A stretch of 64,000 nucleotides of DNA from Hymenobacter sediminis. Its GTDB lineage: Bacteria; Bacteroidota; Bacteroidia; Cytophagales; Hymenobacteraceae. The stretch lies in contig NZ_QKNS01000001.1 of assembly GCF_003231285.1 (NCBI RefSeq), positions 310,001 to 374,000 of the forward strand. Reading direction: 5' to 3'. The position numbers and the translations under genes were made by a program. Shown piece after piece: positions 26,769 through 37,922 of the stretch (positions are counted from its first letter, which is position 1; each line of letters opens with the position of its first letter). The notes under the pieces were generated by a model. The model ran no database searches, had not been told where the DNA came from, and worked only from the letters and a program-made list of their open reading frames with translations.

Positions 26769-26924
26769 CTACTTAAACAGGGCTAGTGCTTTAATAAACG
26801 TCTGCGACACCCCCCAAGCTAGGGGAATGCCCACGTAAAGCCAGGCCAGAATAGCCGAACCACCCACAGCAGCCGGCTCTTGGGCGGGCGGCGTGGCCGA
26901 AGAAGGATTAGCGGGAGTGCTCAT
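26769..26924 (-). CDS. MFS transporter small subunit (51-residue single-helix partner)
   Basis: A 51-residue protein read by hand, ATG at 26924 and TAG at 26769-26771. A Pro/Ala-rich N-terminus is followed by one transmembrane helix, ILAWLYVGIPLAWGVSQTF, and IKALALFK at the end. It matches the small proteins annotated as MFS transporter small subunit that accompany OFA-family transporters (recalled, not searched). It starts 36 nt after the stop of the OFA-type MFS gene on the same strand, and a good terminator follows, so the two form an operon. Confidence 0.82.
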   Translation of the reverse strand: MSTPANPSSATPPAQEPAAVGGSAILAWLYVGIPLAWGVSQTFIKALALFK

Positions 26925-26960
26925 AGTTGCTGATCGTTAGAGAGGTAGGAAAAGCAGGGG

Positions 26961-28364
26961 CTAGTGCCCACCGGCTTCAATGGTTACGGGGCCTTTCTCG
27001 TAGTATTCTTCCTTAACGGGGCGCACTGCCAGGTTGGCCAATAGGCCTATCACCAGCACGCCGGCCATGGTGTAGAATACGTTTTGGTAGGCGGCTGCGC
27101 CTTTAAGGCCTTGCTCTTGAGCATGCTCGTGCAGGGTGTGCACAATCAGGGGGCCCAGCACCCCGGCCGTACTCCAGGCGGTGAGCAGGCGGCCGTGAAT
27201 GGCGCCTACCTGGTACTTGCCAAACATATCTGACAGGTAAGCCGGAATAGTGGCAAAACCGCCGCCGTACATGCTGATAATCACGCAGGCCACCACCACG
27301 AATAAGGTTAGTTGCAGACCATGCCCCAGCGTTGGAACCAAGGCGTACAGCAAAATACCCAGCCCGAAGTAGATGGCATACGTTACCTTGCGGCCTAGCT
27401 TGTCAGAAGCAGATGACCAGAAAAAGCGGCCCAGCAGGTTAAACAAGCTCAGCAAGCCTACGAAGCCGGCCGCTGCTGCAGCCGTTACGCCGCGCCCTGC
27501 GCCCATGGCCCCATCCGAGAAGGTTTCTTGCACCAGCGGCGAAGCCGTTTCCAGTACCCCAATACCTGCCGTTACGTTGGTAAGCAGCACCACCCACAGC
27601 AGCCAGAACTGCGGCGTTTTGATGGCGTTGTCGGCCGATACGTTGGCCGTGGTTATCATGTCGTTGTGCTCAGTGCTGGGCACGTAGCCGGCCGGTTTCC
27701 AGTCGTCGGCGGGCACCCGAATGGTCCAGACGCCGAACTGCATGAACAGCAGGTAAATGAGGCCCATCACAATGAAGGTGGGCGCCACACCCTGCGGTGC
27801 AGAGTCTTTGAAGTGATTCATGAGGTTGTTGGCCAGGGGCGAGCCAATCATGGCTCCGCCGCCAAAACCCATAATGGCCATGCCGGTGGCTACCCCCTTG
27901 CGGTCCGGGAACCACTTAATGAGAGTACTTACCGGCGAAATGTAGCCGATGCCGAGCCCGATGCCGCCCACAAAGCCATAGCCGAAGTACAGCAGCCAAA
28001 TGTTGTGCAAATGAATTCCGAGAGAGGCAATCAGGAAGCCGCCGCCAAAGCACAGCGCCGACGCCAGCATGGCTTTGCGAGGGCCCACCCGCTCAAGCCA
28101 CTTCCCAAACACTGCCGCTGAAAGGCCCAGCAGCACAATGGCAATGGAAAAAGTAATACCGATTTGCGTGGGCGTCCAGTCGTCGGGGGCTGGGTTATTA
28201 ACATCGCCGCTAATCAGGGAGCCCAGCGGCTTGTTGAACACGCTAAAGGCGTAGGCTTGCCCAATGGCGAGGTGAATAGCCAGCGCAGCCGGCGGAACCA
28301 GCCACCGGTTGTAGCCCGGCCCGGCAATGGTGCGACTACGGTCCAGTAAGGAATCGTTTGCCAT
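26961..28364 (-). CDS. OFA-family MFS transporter (oxalate/formate antiporter-like)
   Basis: A 467-residue 12-helix major facilitator protein. The OFA signature is visible at the N-terminus (RWLVPPAALAIHLAIGQAYAFSVFNKPL), with GGIGLGIGYISPVSTLIKWFPDRKGVATG between helices 4 and 5 and YGGGFATIPAYLSDMFG in the C-terminal half. The family includes the oxalate/formate antiporter OxlT, but many members carry other monocarboxylates. The ATG at 28364 (MANDSLLDRSR) is preferred to the upstream 28490 start. It is followed by the small partner subunit. A formate-related substrate would fit the FdhF-type enzyme at the left of the window, but this is inference. Confidence 0.9.
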   Translation of the reverse strand: MANDSLLDRSRTIAGPGYNRWLVPPAALAIHLAIGQAYAFSVFNKPLGSLISGDVNNPAPDDWTPTQIGITFSIAIVLLGLSAAVFGKWLERVGPRKAMLASALCFGGGFLIASLGIHLHNIWLLYFGYGFVGGIGLGIGYISPVSTLIKWFPDRKGVATGMAIMGFGGGAMIGSPLANNLMNHFKDSAPQGVAPTFIVMGLIYLLFMQFGVWTIRVPADDWKPAGYVPSTEHNDMITTANVSADNAIKTPQFWLLWVVLLTNVTAGIGVLETASPLVQETFSDGAMGAGRGVTAAAAAGFVGLLSLFNLLGRFFWSSASDKLGRKVTYAIYFGLGILLYALVPTLGHGLQLTLFVVVACVIISMYGGGFATIPAYLSDMFGKYQVGAIHGRLLTAWSTAGVLGPLIVHTLHEHAQEQGLKGAAAYQNVFYTMAGVLVIGLLANLAVRPVKEEYYEKGPVTIEAGGH

Positions 28365-28731
28365 AAGTTGAACGGGTGTTTGGGGGAGTGAAAGAACGGG
28401 CTGGCAAGCCAGCCAACGTAATGCAGTGCTTGGCTGTACGAGTTGGTAGCCAATAAGGTAGAAGTTCGGGGTAGGGTTTCTGGCGGGCAATCCAACTATT
28501 GTTGCTAAAAACCTATAGTTGGAAGTTGTTCCTCCAGTCCCATTCAGGCCTCGATATATACCAAGCTAGCTGTCTTACGTGAAGAACGGATGTAGGTACA
28601 CATCAGCCATCTTTCTTCTGCCCACAAACGGTCCGCTATGTGCAATTTATAGCCTTATAGTAGGGGTATGTTGTTAATAGTTAGCTTGTTGAATATTAAG
28701 TGGGGCTGATAAAGGCACGCAGGCTAGTTGT
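28365..28731. other. intergenic region upstream of OFA transporter
   Basis: A 367-bp gap with no credible gene. It holds a short hairpin (GGCTGGC-AA-GCCAGCC at 28399-28414) in the transporter leader and an AT-rich stretch around 28650-28700 that may carry the promoter. Confidence 0.45.
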
Positions 28732-30297
28732 TCAGTATCTACCCTCCTTGCCTTCCATTGCAGGCTCCTTCAGCAGCCAACCGCGCGGCCCTTGAGCTCG
28801 GGTGCGTTTCAGAAATACTTCTAAGCCCCGCTTCATGGCCTCCGCCATGCGCTGTTGAAATTGTGGGTCCGTGAGCCGCTTTTCGTCCTCAGGGTTTGAT
28901 ACGAAAGCGGTTTCCACCAAAGCGTTAAGATATTCAGTAGGCCCATTCAGCCCGAAGTTGAAGCTCCCTACGTTGCCAAACCCCGCCAACCCAGTGCCGC
29001 GCATCTGCTCATACAAAGCCACCGACAAAGGCCGAAACGCTACGTAGCGGTAGTATGTGCTGGTGCCGTGGGCACTGGCGCTACCCGCCGAGTTAACGTG
29101 AATGCTGACGAGCAAATCGGGGTTGAGACGGCGCAGCAGCAGCACCCGGTCGCCGTTATCCACGGTGGCATCGGTTTCGCGGGTCATGAGTACGCGGGCA
29201 CCGGCTTGCTCCAGCTCTTGGCGCAGCTTTTGGGCAATGGCCAGCGTTAGGTCCTTCTCACGGGCTCCGCTGGCACCGGTAGCACCCACATTGGTGCCGC
29301 CATGGCCGGCATCAATAGCAACCCGCAGGCCTTGTAAGCGCAGCTTCTGAGGCGGCCGCTTCACCCGTATTTCCAGGGTGTTCCCGCGGTAGCCGATGTG
29401 GTACCCCCAGCTTTGGCGATGGCGCAGGGGTAGCACCAGCCGGAACACATCGGGTTGCACCTGCTCATACGTTACGTCGCCCAGCTCCTGAAGGCCGTCG
29501 CGCTGGGTTATCCAATTGGTGTTGGATGTCGCCCCAAAAATGTCAACCACTAGGCGGCTGGGCTCCGTGAGTAGCTGGGAGCGGTAAGGCAGGCGCTGGC
29601 TGAGCGGCACCCGCACGTAATCATACACTGAGTCGCCTTGTACGCTCCAGGAGCCCGTGAGCGAGCTAGGTACGAAGCCACCCGGTGGCAGTAGGCGCAC
29701 CACCTCTTGGGGTACCCAAGCCGTTTGGATTTCACTGAGCTGAACCCGGTACTGGTTACCTACCCGCCCGGTAAGGTGCAACACCACCGCCGAGTCGAGG
29801 TAGCCGAGCTTGGCCCCACCCAGTCGGTCTTCGCCAAGGCCATAGTTGAGGTAGGCCAGCTCGCCCTTGGTTACAGCCAGCTGCGGCTCATTCGGATTGA
29901 GAAACCGAACCCGATTTCTGCTGAAGGCAGTGGCTATGAGGCTATCAGGGGTCAGGAGCTGAAACGCAATGCGCCTATTTTGTAGCGTATCGCCGGGCCG
30001 CACCACATAGGTGCCTTGATAAACACCGCGCTTGCCTTGGGCTTGGGCAGGTAGTAATTCCGTGAGAGGTTGCCCGTTCAGGAAGCTGGCCCGCAGCCCC
30101 GGCGTACCCGTCAGGCGCACCTGCAGCCGGTCGCCGGGGCGGAGCCACTGGTCGGTAGCGGGCACGGTTTCGGCATTGCTGATAACGGGAAGGGTAGGGG
30201 CCGAAAGGCGGCGCTGCTGAGCCCGCACGGTGGAAGCATGTGCCAGTAAGGCGCCTAGCCCGAACAGGCAGGCAACAGATGTCCGGAAGATTCGCAT
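28732..30297 (-). CDS. N-acetylmuramoyl-L-alanine amidase (Amidase_3) with N-terminal beta domains
   Basis: A 521-residue periplasmic cell-wall amidase that cleaves the bond between MurNAc and the peptide stem. The signal peptide is at 1-26 (MRIFRTSVACLFGLGALLAH onward). About 300 residues of beta-rich region follow, including an AMIN-like part with VDIFGATSNTNWI. The C-terminal Amidase_3 domain shows the zinc ligands: His in AIDAGHGGTNVG, Glu in GAREKDLTLAI, His in LLVSIHVNSAG, and the catalytic Glu in NALVETAFVSNPEDE. The start may instead be the ATG at 30318, seven residues earlier. It lies downstream of a terminator at 30381-30404 and is therefore transcribed separately from the lipoprotein upstream. 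Confidence 0.9.
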   Translation of the reverse strand: MRIFRTSVACLFGLGALLAHASTVRAQQRRLSAPTLPVISNAETVPATDQWLRPGDRLQVRLTGTPGLRASFLNGQPLTELLPAQAQGKRGVYQGTYVVRPGDTLQNRRIAFQLLTPDSLIATAFSRNRVRFLNPNEPQLAVTKGELAYLNYGLGEDRLGGAKLGYLDSAVVLHLTGRVGNQYRVQLSEIQTAWVPQEVVRLLPPGGFVPSSLTGSWSVQGDSVYDYVRVPLSQRLPYRSQLLTEPSRLVVDIFGATSNTNWITQRDGLQELGDVTYEQVQPDVFRLVLPLRHRQSWGYHIGYRGNTLEIRVKRPPQKLRLQGLRVAIDAGHGGTNVGATGASGAREKDLTLAIAQKLRQELEQAGARVLMTRETDATVDNGDRVLLLRRLNPDLLVSIHVNSAGSASAHGTSTYYRYVAFRPLSVALYEQMRGTGLAGFGNVGSFNFGLNGPTEYLNALVETAFVSNPEDEKRLTDPQFQQRMAEAMKRGLEVFLKRTRAQGPRGWLLKEPAMEGKEGRY

Positions 30298-30380
30298 ACG
30301 TGGAAAGTACAGACGCATAAGCGGCTTCGGGCGTTGCGAGGGGGTAGGGCATGCCCGGCTTCCTACCTCTTGCGGCAACG

Positions 30381-30404
30381 AAAAAGCCCCGCCATTGGCG
30401 GGGC
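30381..30404 (-). terminator. rho-independent terminator after lipoprotein gene
   Basis: Stem GCCCCGCC / GGCGGGGC with an ATT loop, followed on the minus strand by five T (30381-30385). It lies about 55 nt past the stop of the gene at 30461-30991. Confidence 0.88.
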
Positions 30405-30460
30405 CCAGATTGAAAAAAGCTATCTGCTGCAGTCCTTTCAGCAATAGCCCGAAAGCTGAC

Positions 30461-30991
30461 TTAGTCGGGCTGCTTTACAGCTTGACCTAAATCCTTCACA
30501 TCGCGGCCGGTTTCCAGAGCCGTGAATTCCGTTTGCAGGGCCCGAATGTGCATTTCATCGCGGCCCTTAATGTCGAGACGAATGGCCCGGAACTGCGCAT
30601 TGAGCCGGCGGCTGATGGCCGTAGCATAATCCCAGTCGCGCTGGGTCCAGGCTTTGCGTTGGGCCCGCACTTGCTTCATAAACTGTACAAAGGCAGGCTC
30701 AATGGTCTGGGGCGTCAGCTTTTCTATCTCGGCGTAAGTGCCCAGCAGTTGGTTAGTGAAGGTTGTTTCGGCGGCTTTGTCGAGGGGTTGGCGGCTGCGG
30801 GCCCGGGAAGTAGAATCGAAGCGGGCGGCGCGGCGGCCAGCCACGCGTAGCTTAGCGGCGGCGCGGTCGGCAGCGGTATCCAGCCGGCGGGCTTCTTGTT
30901 TTACCATTTCCTGCCGCTCGCGCGGGGTCGTGTCGCAGGCCGCCAGCAGCAGTCCGGCCATCGGGAGCAAAAACAAACGGAGAGGTTTCAT
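30461..30991 (-). CDS. putative helical lipoprotein
   Basis: A 176-residue protein with signal sequence and a good lipobox, GLLLAAC (Cys19). The mature part is strongly helical and charged (QEMVKQEARRLDTAADRAAAKL and similar) with probable coiled-coil character. I do not recognise the family. It has its own terminator downstream and lies 134 nt after the TonB-domain gene on the same strand. Confidence 0.75.
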   Translation of the reverse strand: MKPLRLFLLPMAGLLLAACDTTPRERQEMVKQEARRLDTAADRAAAKLRVAGRRAARFDSTSRARSRQPLDKAAETTFTNQLLGTYAEIEKLTPQTIEPAFVQFMKQVRAQRKAWTQRDWDYATAISRRLNAQFRAIRLDIKGRDEMHIRALQTEFTALETGRDVKDLGQAVKQPD

Positions 30992-31054
30992 GAGGGCAAG
31001 GTATTGAATGTTGAGGTAGAGGCCGCACTCGGCGCTAGCCGGGCCTTATACGCA

Positions 31055-31087
31055 GCGCAGCTCACCTCTTTACGAAGTGAGCTGCGC
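31055..31087. repeat. short intergenic hairpin
   Basis: Perfect 11-bp stem GCGCAGCTCAC / GTGAGCTGCGC with an 11-nt loop, 39 nt past the stop of the gene at 31126. It lacks a T-run on the minus strand, so it may stabilise the mRNA end and is not a classic terminator. Confidence 0.5.
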
Positions 31088-31125
31088 AGGTTGTTATAAA
31101 GAAGCAGGTGCCCGTGGGCCGTAGG

Positions 31126-31695
31126 CTATTGGGGCCGCATCCGGAAGGTGAAAGGCATTTCATACTTAGAAACCACCGCCCGGCTGCCAATGCGGGCCGG
31201 AATCCACTGGGCCGGAATGCTGCGGGCCACCCGCAGAGCCTCCTCGTCGCAGCCGGAGCCAATGCCCAGCACCACCTGATGACTTGAAGCCTGCCCTAGC
31301 GTATCCACCACAAACGACACCAGCACCCGGCCCTGCACGTTTTTGCTTTGAGCTGCAACGGGGTAGTTAAGCTTGGTCATGTATTGCGCCAGGGCCGCGT
31401 CGCCACCAATAAAGAACACGGGCTGGGTTACGCGCTGGCGCGTCCACTCGCCTTTGGTGTCCTGCACGGGGTAGGGAATGTCGTCGAAGGGGCGGAAGAA
31501 CACCAGCTTCTTTGCAGTGTGGTCGTACTTCTGTGCTACTACTTGGCTACCGTCGCGGGTATGAGCATAGTATTCCCATACGCCTACCTTCTCGCCTTTC
31601 TCAAGCATACCGCTTTCCAGGTCATTTTTGCGCATTTTCTGGGCGTGCGCGGCTAGGGAGGCAAATACCAATACAGGCAGTAAAAGTTGTTTCAT
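31126..31695 (-). CDS. secreted TonB C-terminal-domain protein
   Basis: A 189-residue protein with a signal peptide of 18 residues (LVFASLAAHAQ) starting from the ATG at 31695. The C-terminal 100 residues match the TonB C-terminal fold: GGDAALAQYMTKLNYP, VQGRVLVSFVVDTLGQ, CDEEALRVARSIPAQWIPA and a final strand PFTFRM. The region before it (GEKVGVWEYYAHTRDGSQ) resembles the MORN-like lead often found with these proteins. A signal peptide in place of a membrane anchor suggests a periplasmic protein and not a true energy transducer. Confidence 0.83.
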   Translation of the reverse strand: MKQLLLPVLVFASLAAHAQKMRKNDLESGMLEKGEKVGVWEYYAHTRDGSQVVAQKYDHTAKKLVFFRPFDDIPYPVQDTKGEWTRQRVTQPVFFIGGDAALAQYMTKLNYPVAAQSKNVQGRVLVSFVVDTLGQASSHQVVLGIGSGCDEEALRVARSIPAQWIPARIGSRAVVSKYEMPFTFRMRPQ

Positions 31696-32001
31696 AGGGG
31701 GAATTTTGTGTGGGAATCTTGGGGAGAGTGTGCAGACAAAACGGCCCGGACAGCCAACTGGCAAAAAGCAGTCGGCGACAGGGTTATAATGGAAGAAAGT
31801 CTTGGTTTAGTTCTATACGGCCTAAATGGCCTGAGACGACGGATTAACAGGGGGTGGGACTATTAGCATACTGCCGAAGCAGTTATTCGAGACTGGAAGC
31901 GGCTGGGGGGAATAGCTACAAAACAGCACGGTCCGGGAAATTTACCAATTTCCTTTCAGTCCAACAAACCCACATAGTATAGCCTCGCTTAGTCCAGGGG
32001 C
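31696..32001. other. intergenic region, nothing recognised
   Basis: 306 bp between the TonB-domain gene and the TPR gene, both on the minus strand. It must hold the promoter of the TonB-domain gene. No repeat, hairpin or ORF of note. Confidence 0.45.
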
Positions 32002-32481
32002 TTACTCCGCCTGTTCATCCAGCAGGTCGCGCAGGTCGCGTAGCTGAACCTGCAAGCCCGGCCAGGCCGGACAAATTTTCTCTAATCGGGTCAGCACGCG
32101 CATGGCCCCTCGGTAATCGCCCAGCATACGAAGCATCATTGCCCACCCGGACAAAGCCCCGAAATGGCGGGGCTCCAGGCGTAGGGTTTCACGTACATCG
32201 CGCAGGGAAGCATTGTATTCGCCCCGCATGTAATAGGCCGTAGCACGCTTATTCCAGCCCTCAGCGTAGTCCGGACTGGCTTCCGTGAGCAGCGTAAACT
32301 GCTGAATGGCCAGGGTGTGGTCGCCAGCGGCAAGAGCGCGCATGCCCGCTTCCAGGTACTTGTCGAGCAAGGGGTGGCCGGCCGTTAGCCAAATCTGCCA
32401 GATGCCATCTTGTAAGGCCTCAATTTCGGCCGGAGCCGTAGCCTCTCGCAGGCGTGCAAACAGGTCGTTGAGGGTATCCAA
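32002..32481 (-). CDS. tetratricopeptide-repeat protein (TTG start)
   Basis: A 159-residue soluble protein with about three TPR helical pairs, between roughly residues 40 and 140: AGMRALAAGDHTLAIQQFTLLTEASPDYAEGWNKR, AYYMRGEYNASLRDVRETLRLEPRHF and the next unit. TPRs mediate protein contacts; no catalytic part is visible. The likely start is a TTG at 32481 (plus-strand CAA at 32479-32481) since no upstream ATG gives a better N-terminus. A TCACC-rich leader precedes it, as in the TTG-initiated moaE. It is downstream of metF on the same strand. Confidence 0.8.
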   Translation of the reverse strand: MDTLNDLFARLREATAPAEIEALQDGIWQIWLTAGHPLLDKYLEAGMRALAAGDHTLAIQQFTLLTEASPDYAEGWNKRATAYYMRGEYNASLRDVRETLRLEPRHFGALSGWAMMLRMLGDYRGAMRVLTRLEKICPAWPGLQVQLRDLRDLLDEQAE

Positions 32482-32589
32482 GGGGCGGAAGAGGTGAGAG
32501 TGAATTTGTGAACAGGAGTGTTCTTATGCTACGCTAAGTCAGGAAAGCGGTTAAATAACTTCACAAGTTCACCTCTCACCACTTCACCC

Positions 32590-33546
32590 CTAGAACAAAG
32601 CAGCCGCTACCCGCCGGATGCTTTCCGACTTGCCCATGCTGTAGTAGTGGAGCACTGGTACGCCGTGAGCCATCAGTTCCTTGCTCTGGTTGATGCACCA
32701 CTCAATCCCGATTTCGCGGGCCGCAGCGTTATCGGGAGCCAGGTGCACGGCATCAGCCAGTTCCTCCGGAATGTTGAGGTAGAAGGCCCGGGGTAGCATG
32801 GTGAGCTGGCTTTTGGTAGTGAGCGGCTTCAGGCCGGGGATGATGGGCACCGTAATGCCCGCCTCGCGGCAGCGCCTCTCGAAGTTGAAAAACTGCTCGT
32901 TATCGAAAAACATCTGGGTCACAATGTAGTCGGCGCCGCGGTCAACCTTGTGCTTGAGGTAGCGCAAATCGGCCCCGTAGTTCGGCGACTCAAAATGTTT
33001 CTCGGGGTAGCCAGCCGTGCCAATGCAGAAGTTGGTGGCCCAGGTATCGTCCTGCTCCTCATCCAGGTACTCGCCCTTATTGAGGTTAGCGACTTGTCCA
33101 ATGAGGTCGGCGGCGTAGGCGTGCCCATCGGGGTCGGGCTTAAAGTGGCCTTCTGATTTGATAGGGTCGCCGCGCAGGGCCAGCACATTGTCAATGCCGA
33201 GGAAGTGTAGGTCGATGAGAGCGTTTTCTGTTTCCTCTTTCGAGAAGCCCCCGCAGATCAGGTGGGGCACCGTGTCCACATCGAAGCGGTTCTTGATGGC
33301 GGCGCAAATACCTACCGTGCCGGGGCGCTTGCGCACCGTTTTCTTCTCCAGAAACCCATTAGGGTGCTGGCGGTACACGTACTCCTCGCGGTGGTACGTT
33401 ACGTCAATAAACGGCGGCTTGAACTCCATCAGGGGTTCAATATTCGAGAACAGGTTCTGAATGTTCTCGCCCTTTTTCGGGGGTAGCACCTCGAAGGAAA
33501 ACAGCGTCTTGCCGTTGGCGCGGGCCAAGTGTTCGGTTACTTTCAT
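32590..33546 (-). CDS. metF: 5,10-methylenetetrahydrofolate reductase MetF
   Basis: A 318-residue flavoprotein that reduces methylene-THF to methyl-THF, the methyl donor used by MetH encoded just upstream. Family features are FSFEVLPPKKGENI at the N-terminus, FIDVTYHREEYV, the block LICGGFSKEETENALIDLHFLGIDNVLALRGDP, and the FAD-site region DYIVTQMFFDNEQFFNFERRCREAGITVPIIPGL. The ATG at 33546 (MKVTEHLA) is chosen over a GTG at 33555. It is 230 nt downstream of metH on the same strand; that gap holds a hairpin and a repeat element. Confidence 0.96.
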   Translation of the reverse strand: MKVTEHLARANGKTLFSFEVLPPKKGENIQNLFSNIEPLMEFKPPFIDVTYHREEYVYRQHPNGFLEKKTVRKRPGTVGICAAIKNRFDVDTVPHLICGGFSKEETENALIDLHFLGIDNVLALRGDPIKSEGHFKPDPDGHAYAADLIGQVANLNKGEYLDEEQDDTWATNFCIGTAGYPEKHFESPNYGADLRYLKHKVDRGADYIVTQMFFDNEQFFNFERRCREAGITVPIIPGLKPLTTKSQLTMLPRAFYLNIPEELADAVHLAPDNAAAREIGIEWCINQSKELMAHGVPVLHYYSMGKSESIRRVAAALF

Positions 33547-33595
33547 ATAGAGCACTAGCGGGCAGCTAGTGAGTCGAAGGAGTAGTAATCAAGCT

Positions 33596-33617
33596 CCCCT
33601 CCTCAGATGAGGAGGGG
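33596..33617. repeat. short perfect hairpin between metH and metF
   Basis: CCCCTCCTCA / TGAGGAGGGG with a 2-nt loop, followed by TTGGGGGTTG. It belongs to a CTCCCCTCCT...AGGAGGGG type that recurs in part near 44123 and 44255. It might attenuate read-through from metH to metF. Confidence 0.5.
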
Positions 33618-33654
33618 TTGGGGGTTGTTGACTGGCCATTGAACAATTACACCA

Positions 33655-33754
33655 GTCCGTCATGTCGAGCTTGTCGAGACATCTCGCTCGCATCATTAGG
33701 TTAGTTTGACAACGTCAGCACGCGAGATGTCTCGACAAGCTCGACATGACGGAC
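33655..33754. repeat. dispersed inverted-repeat element, family A, copy 3
   Basis: Perfect 33-nt arms (33655-33687 and 33722-33754), starting GTCCGTCATGTCGAGCTTGT, and a 34-nt loop starting TCGCATCATTAGG and ending AACGTCAGCAC. It is the longest perfectly paired copy in the window and lies in the metH-metF gap. Confidence 0.88.
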
Positions 33755-33776
33755 TATCAAGTAGTGTTCTAGTGGC

Positions 33777-37487
<3,711 letters not shown>

Positions 37488-37524
37488 ATCAGCTCTTCAA
37501 GAAAATCAGCAGCGAAAAAGTGCC

Positions 37525-37540
37525 TATCCAGAAAGAGCCG
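37525..37540 (-). promoter_or_regulatory. anti-P1 strand: probable riboswitch expression platform
   Basis: On the minus strand CGGCTCTTTCTGGATA is complementary, with one bulged base, to the 5' strand of aptamer helix P1 and the bases after it (37654-37668). Pairing would break P1, so the two forms exclude each other. It ends about 37 nt before the metH ATG. Confidence 0.65.
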
Positions 37541-37561
37541 CGTGGGGGCGCGAGTCCTGTA

Positions 37562-37670
37562 CTTATCTTCTTCCAACCCAGAACGCGGGTTGAAATGGGA
37601 GTTAGCACCTTGTTTTAAGTCAGGTTGCTAAGACGTCGTCGGGCCCAATCCCTCGGTCTTTCTGGATAAG
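37562..37670 (-). ncRNA. SAM-I (S-box) riboswitch in the metH leader
   Basis: The minus-strand RNA begins CUUAUCCAGAAAGACCGAGG and ends GAAGAUAAG, so P1 pairs CUUAUC with GAUAAG. The core carries the S-box conserved runs: GAGGGAUUGGGCCCGACGAC, UAGCAACCU, and AAGGUGCUAACUCC. A further helix is CAACCC-loop-GGGUUG before the P1 3' strand. SAM-I aptamers turn methionine genes off when SAM is plentiful; metH and perhaps metF are the regulated genes. Confidence 0.92.
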
Positions 37671-37797
37671 TAACAGGGCGAAGATACGGCAGGAATCTTC
37701 GAATTTCAATTGAAGGAAGGTTTGCCATACATGAAGGGGTAGCGAGGGGGTACTCTTATCAAGCGTCTCGGAGTTCGAATAATAGGCTTAGAAAAAG

Positions 37798-37837
37798 CAT
37801 CAAGAAGCCCAGCCTATATAGGCTGGGCTTCTTGATT
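37798..37837. repeat. strong palindromic hairpin between divergent genes
   Basis: ATCAAGAAGCCCAGCCTA, a short TAT loop and the complement AGGCTGGGCTTCTTGAT. It looks like a terminator but sits between two genes that diverge (metH minus, PA14-OmpA plus), so no known gene ends here. Confidence 0.75.
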
Positions 37838-37922
37838 CGTTGAGGGAAATCAGGTGGCTCGTTGAATAAACTTTCTGCCATCAGGCCTCCTGTTCATCTT
37901 GCTATTGTTACCTATTTCCCTG

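Larger units (their letters stand above)
37488..37922. other. metH leader and divergent intergenic region
   Basis: A 435-bp gap that contains the SAM-I aptamer (37562-37670), its probable expression platform (37525-37540) and a strong hairpin (37798-37837). No protein gene was seen. The ORF on the plus strand over 37395-37631 is a shadow of metH and the aptamer. Confidence 0.7.

Noticed and set aside
37740..37790. Possible tRNA T-arm (GGAGTTCGAATAATAGG)
   Set aside because: Only the TTCGA core matches; there is no acceptor stem, D-arm or anticodon arm around it.
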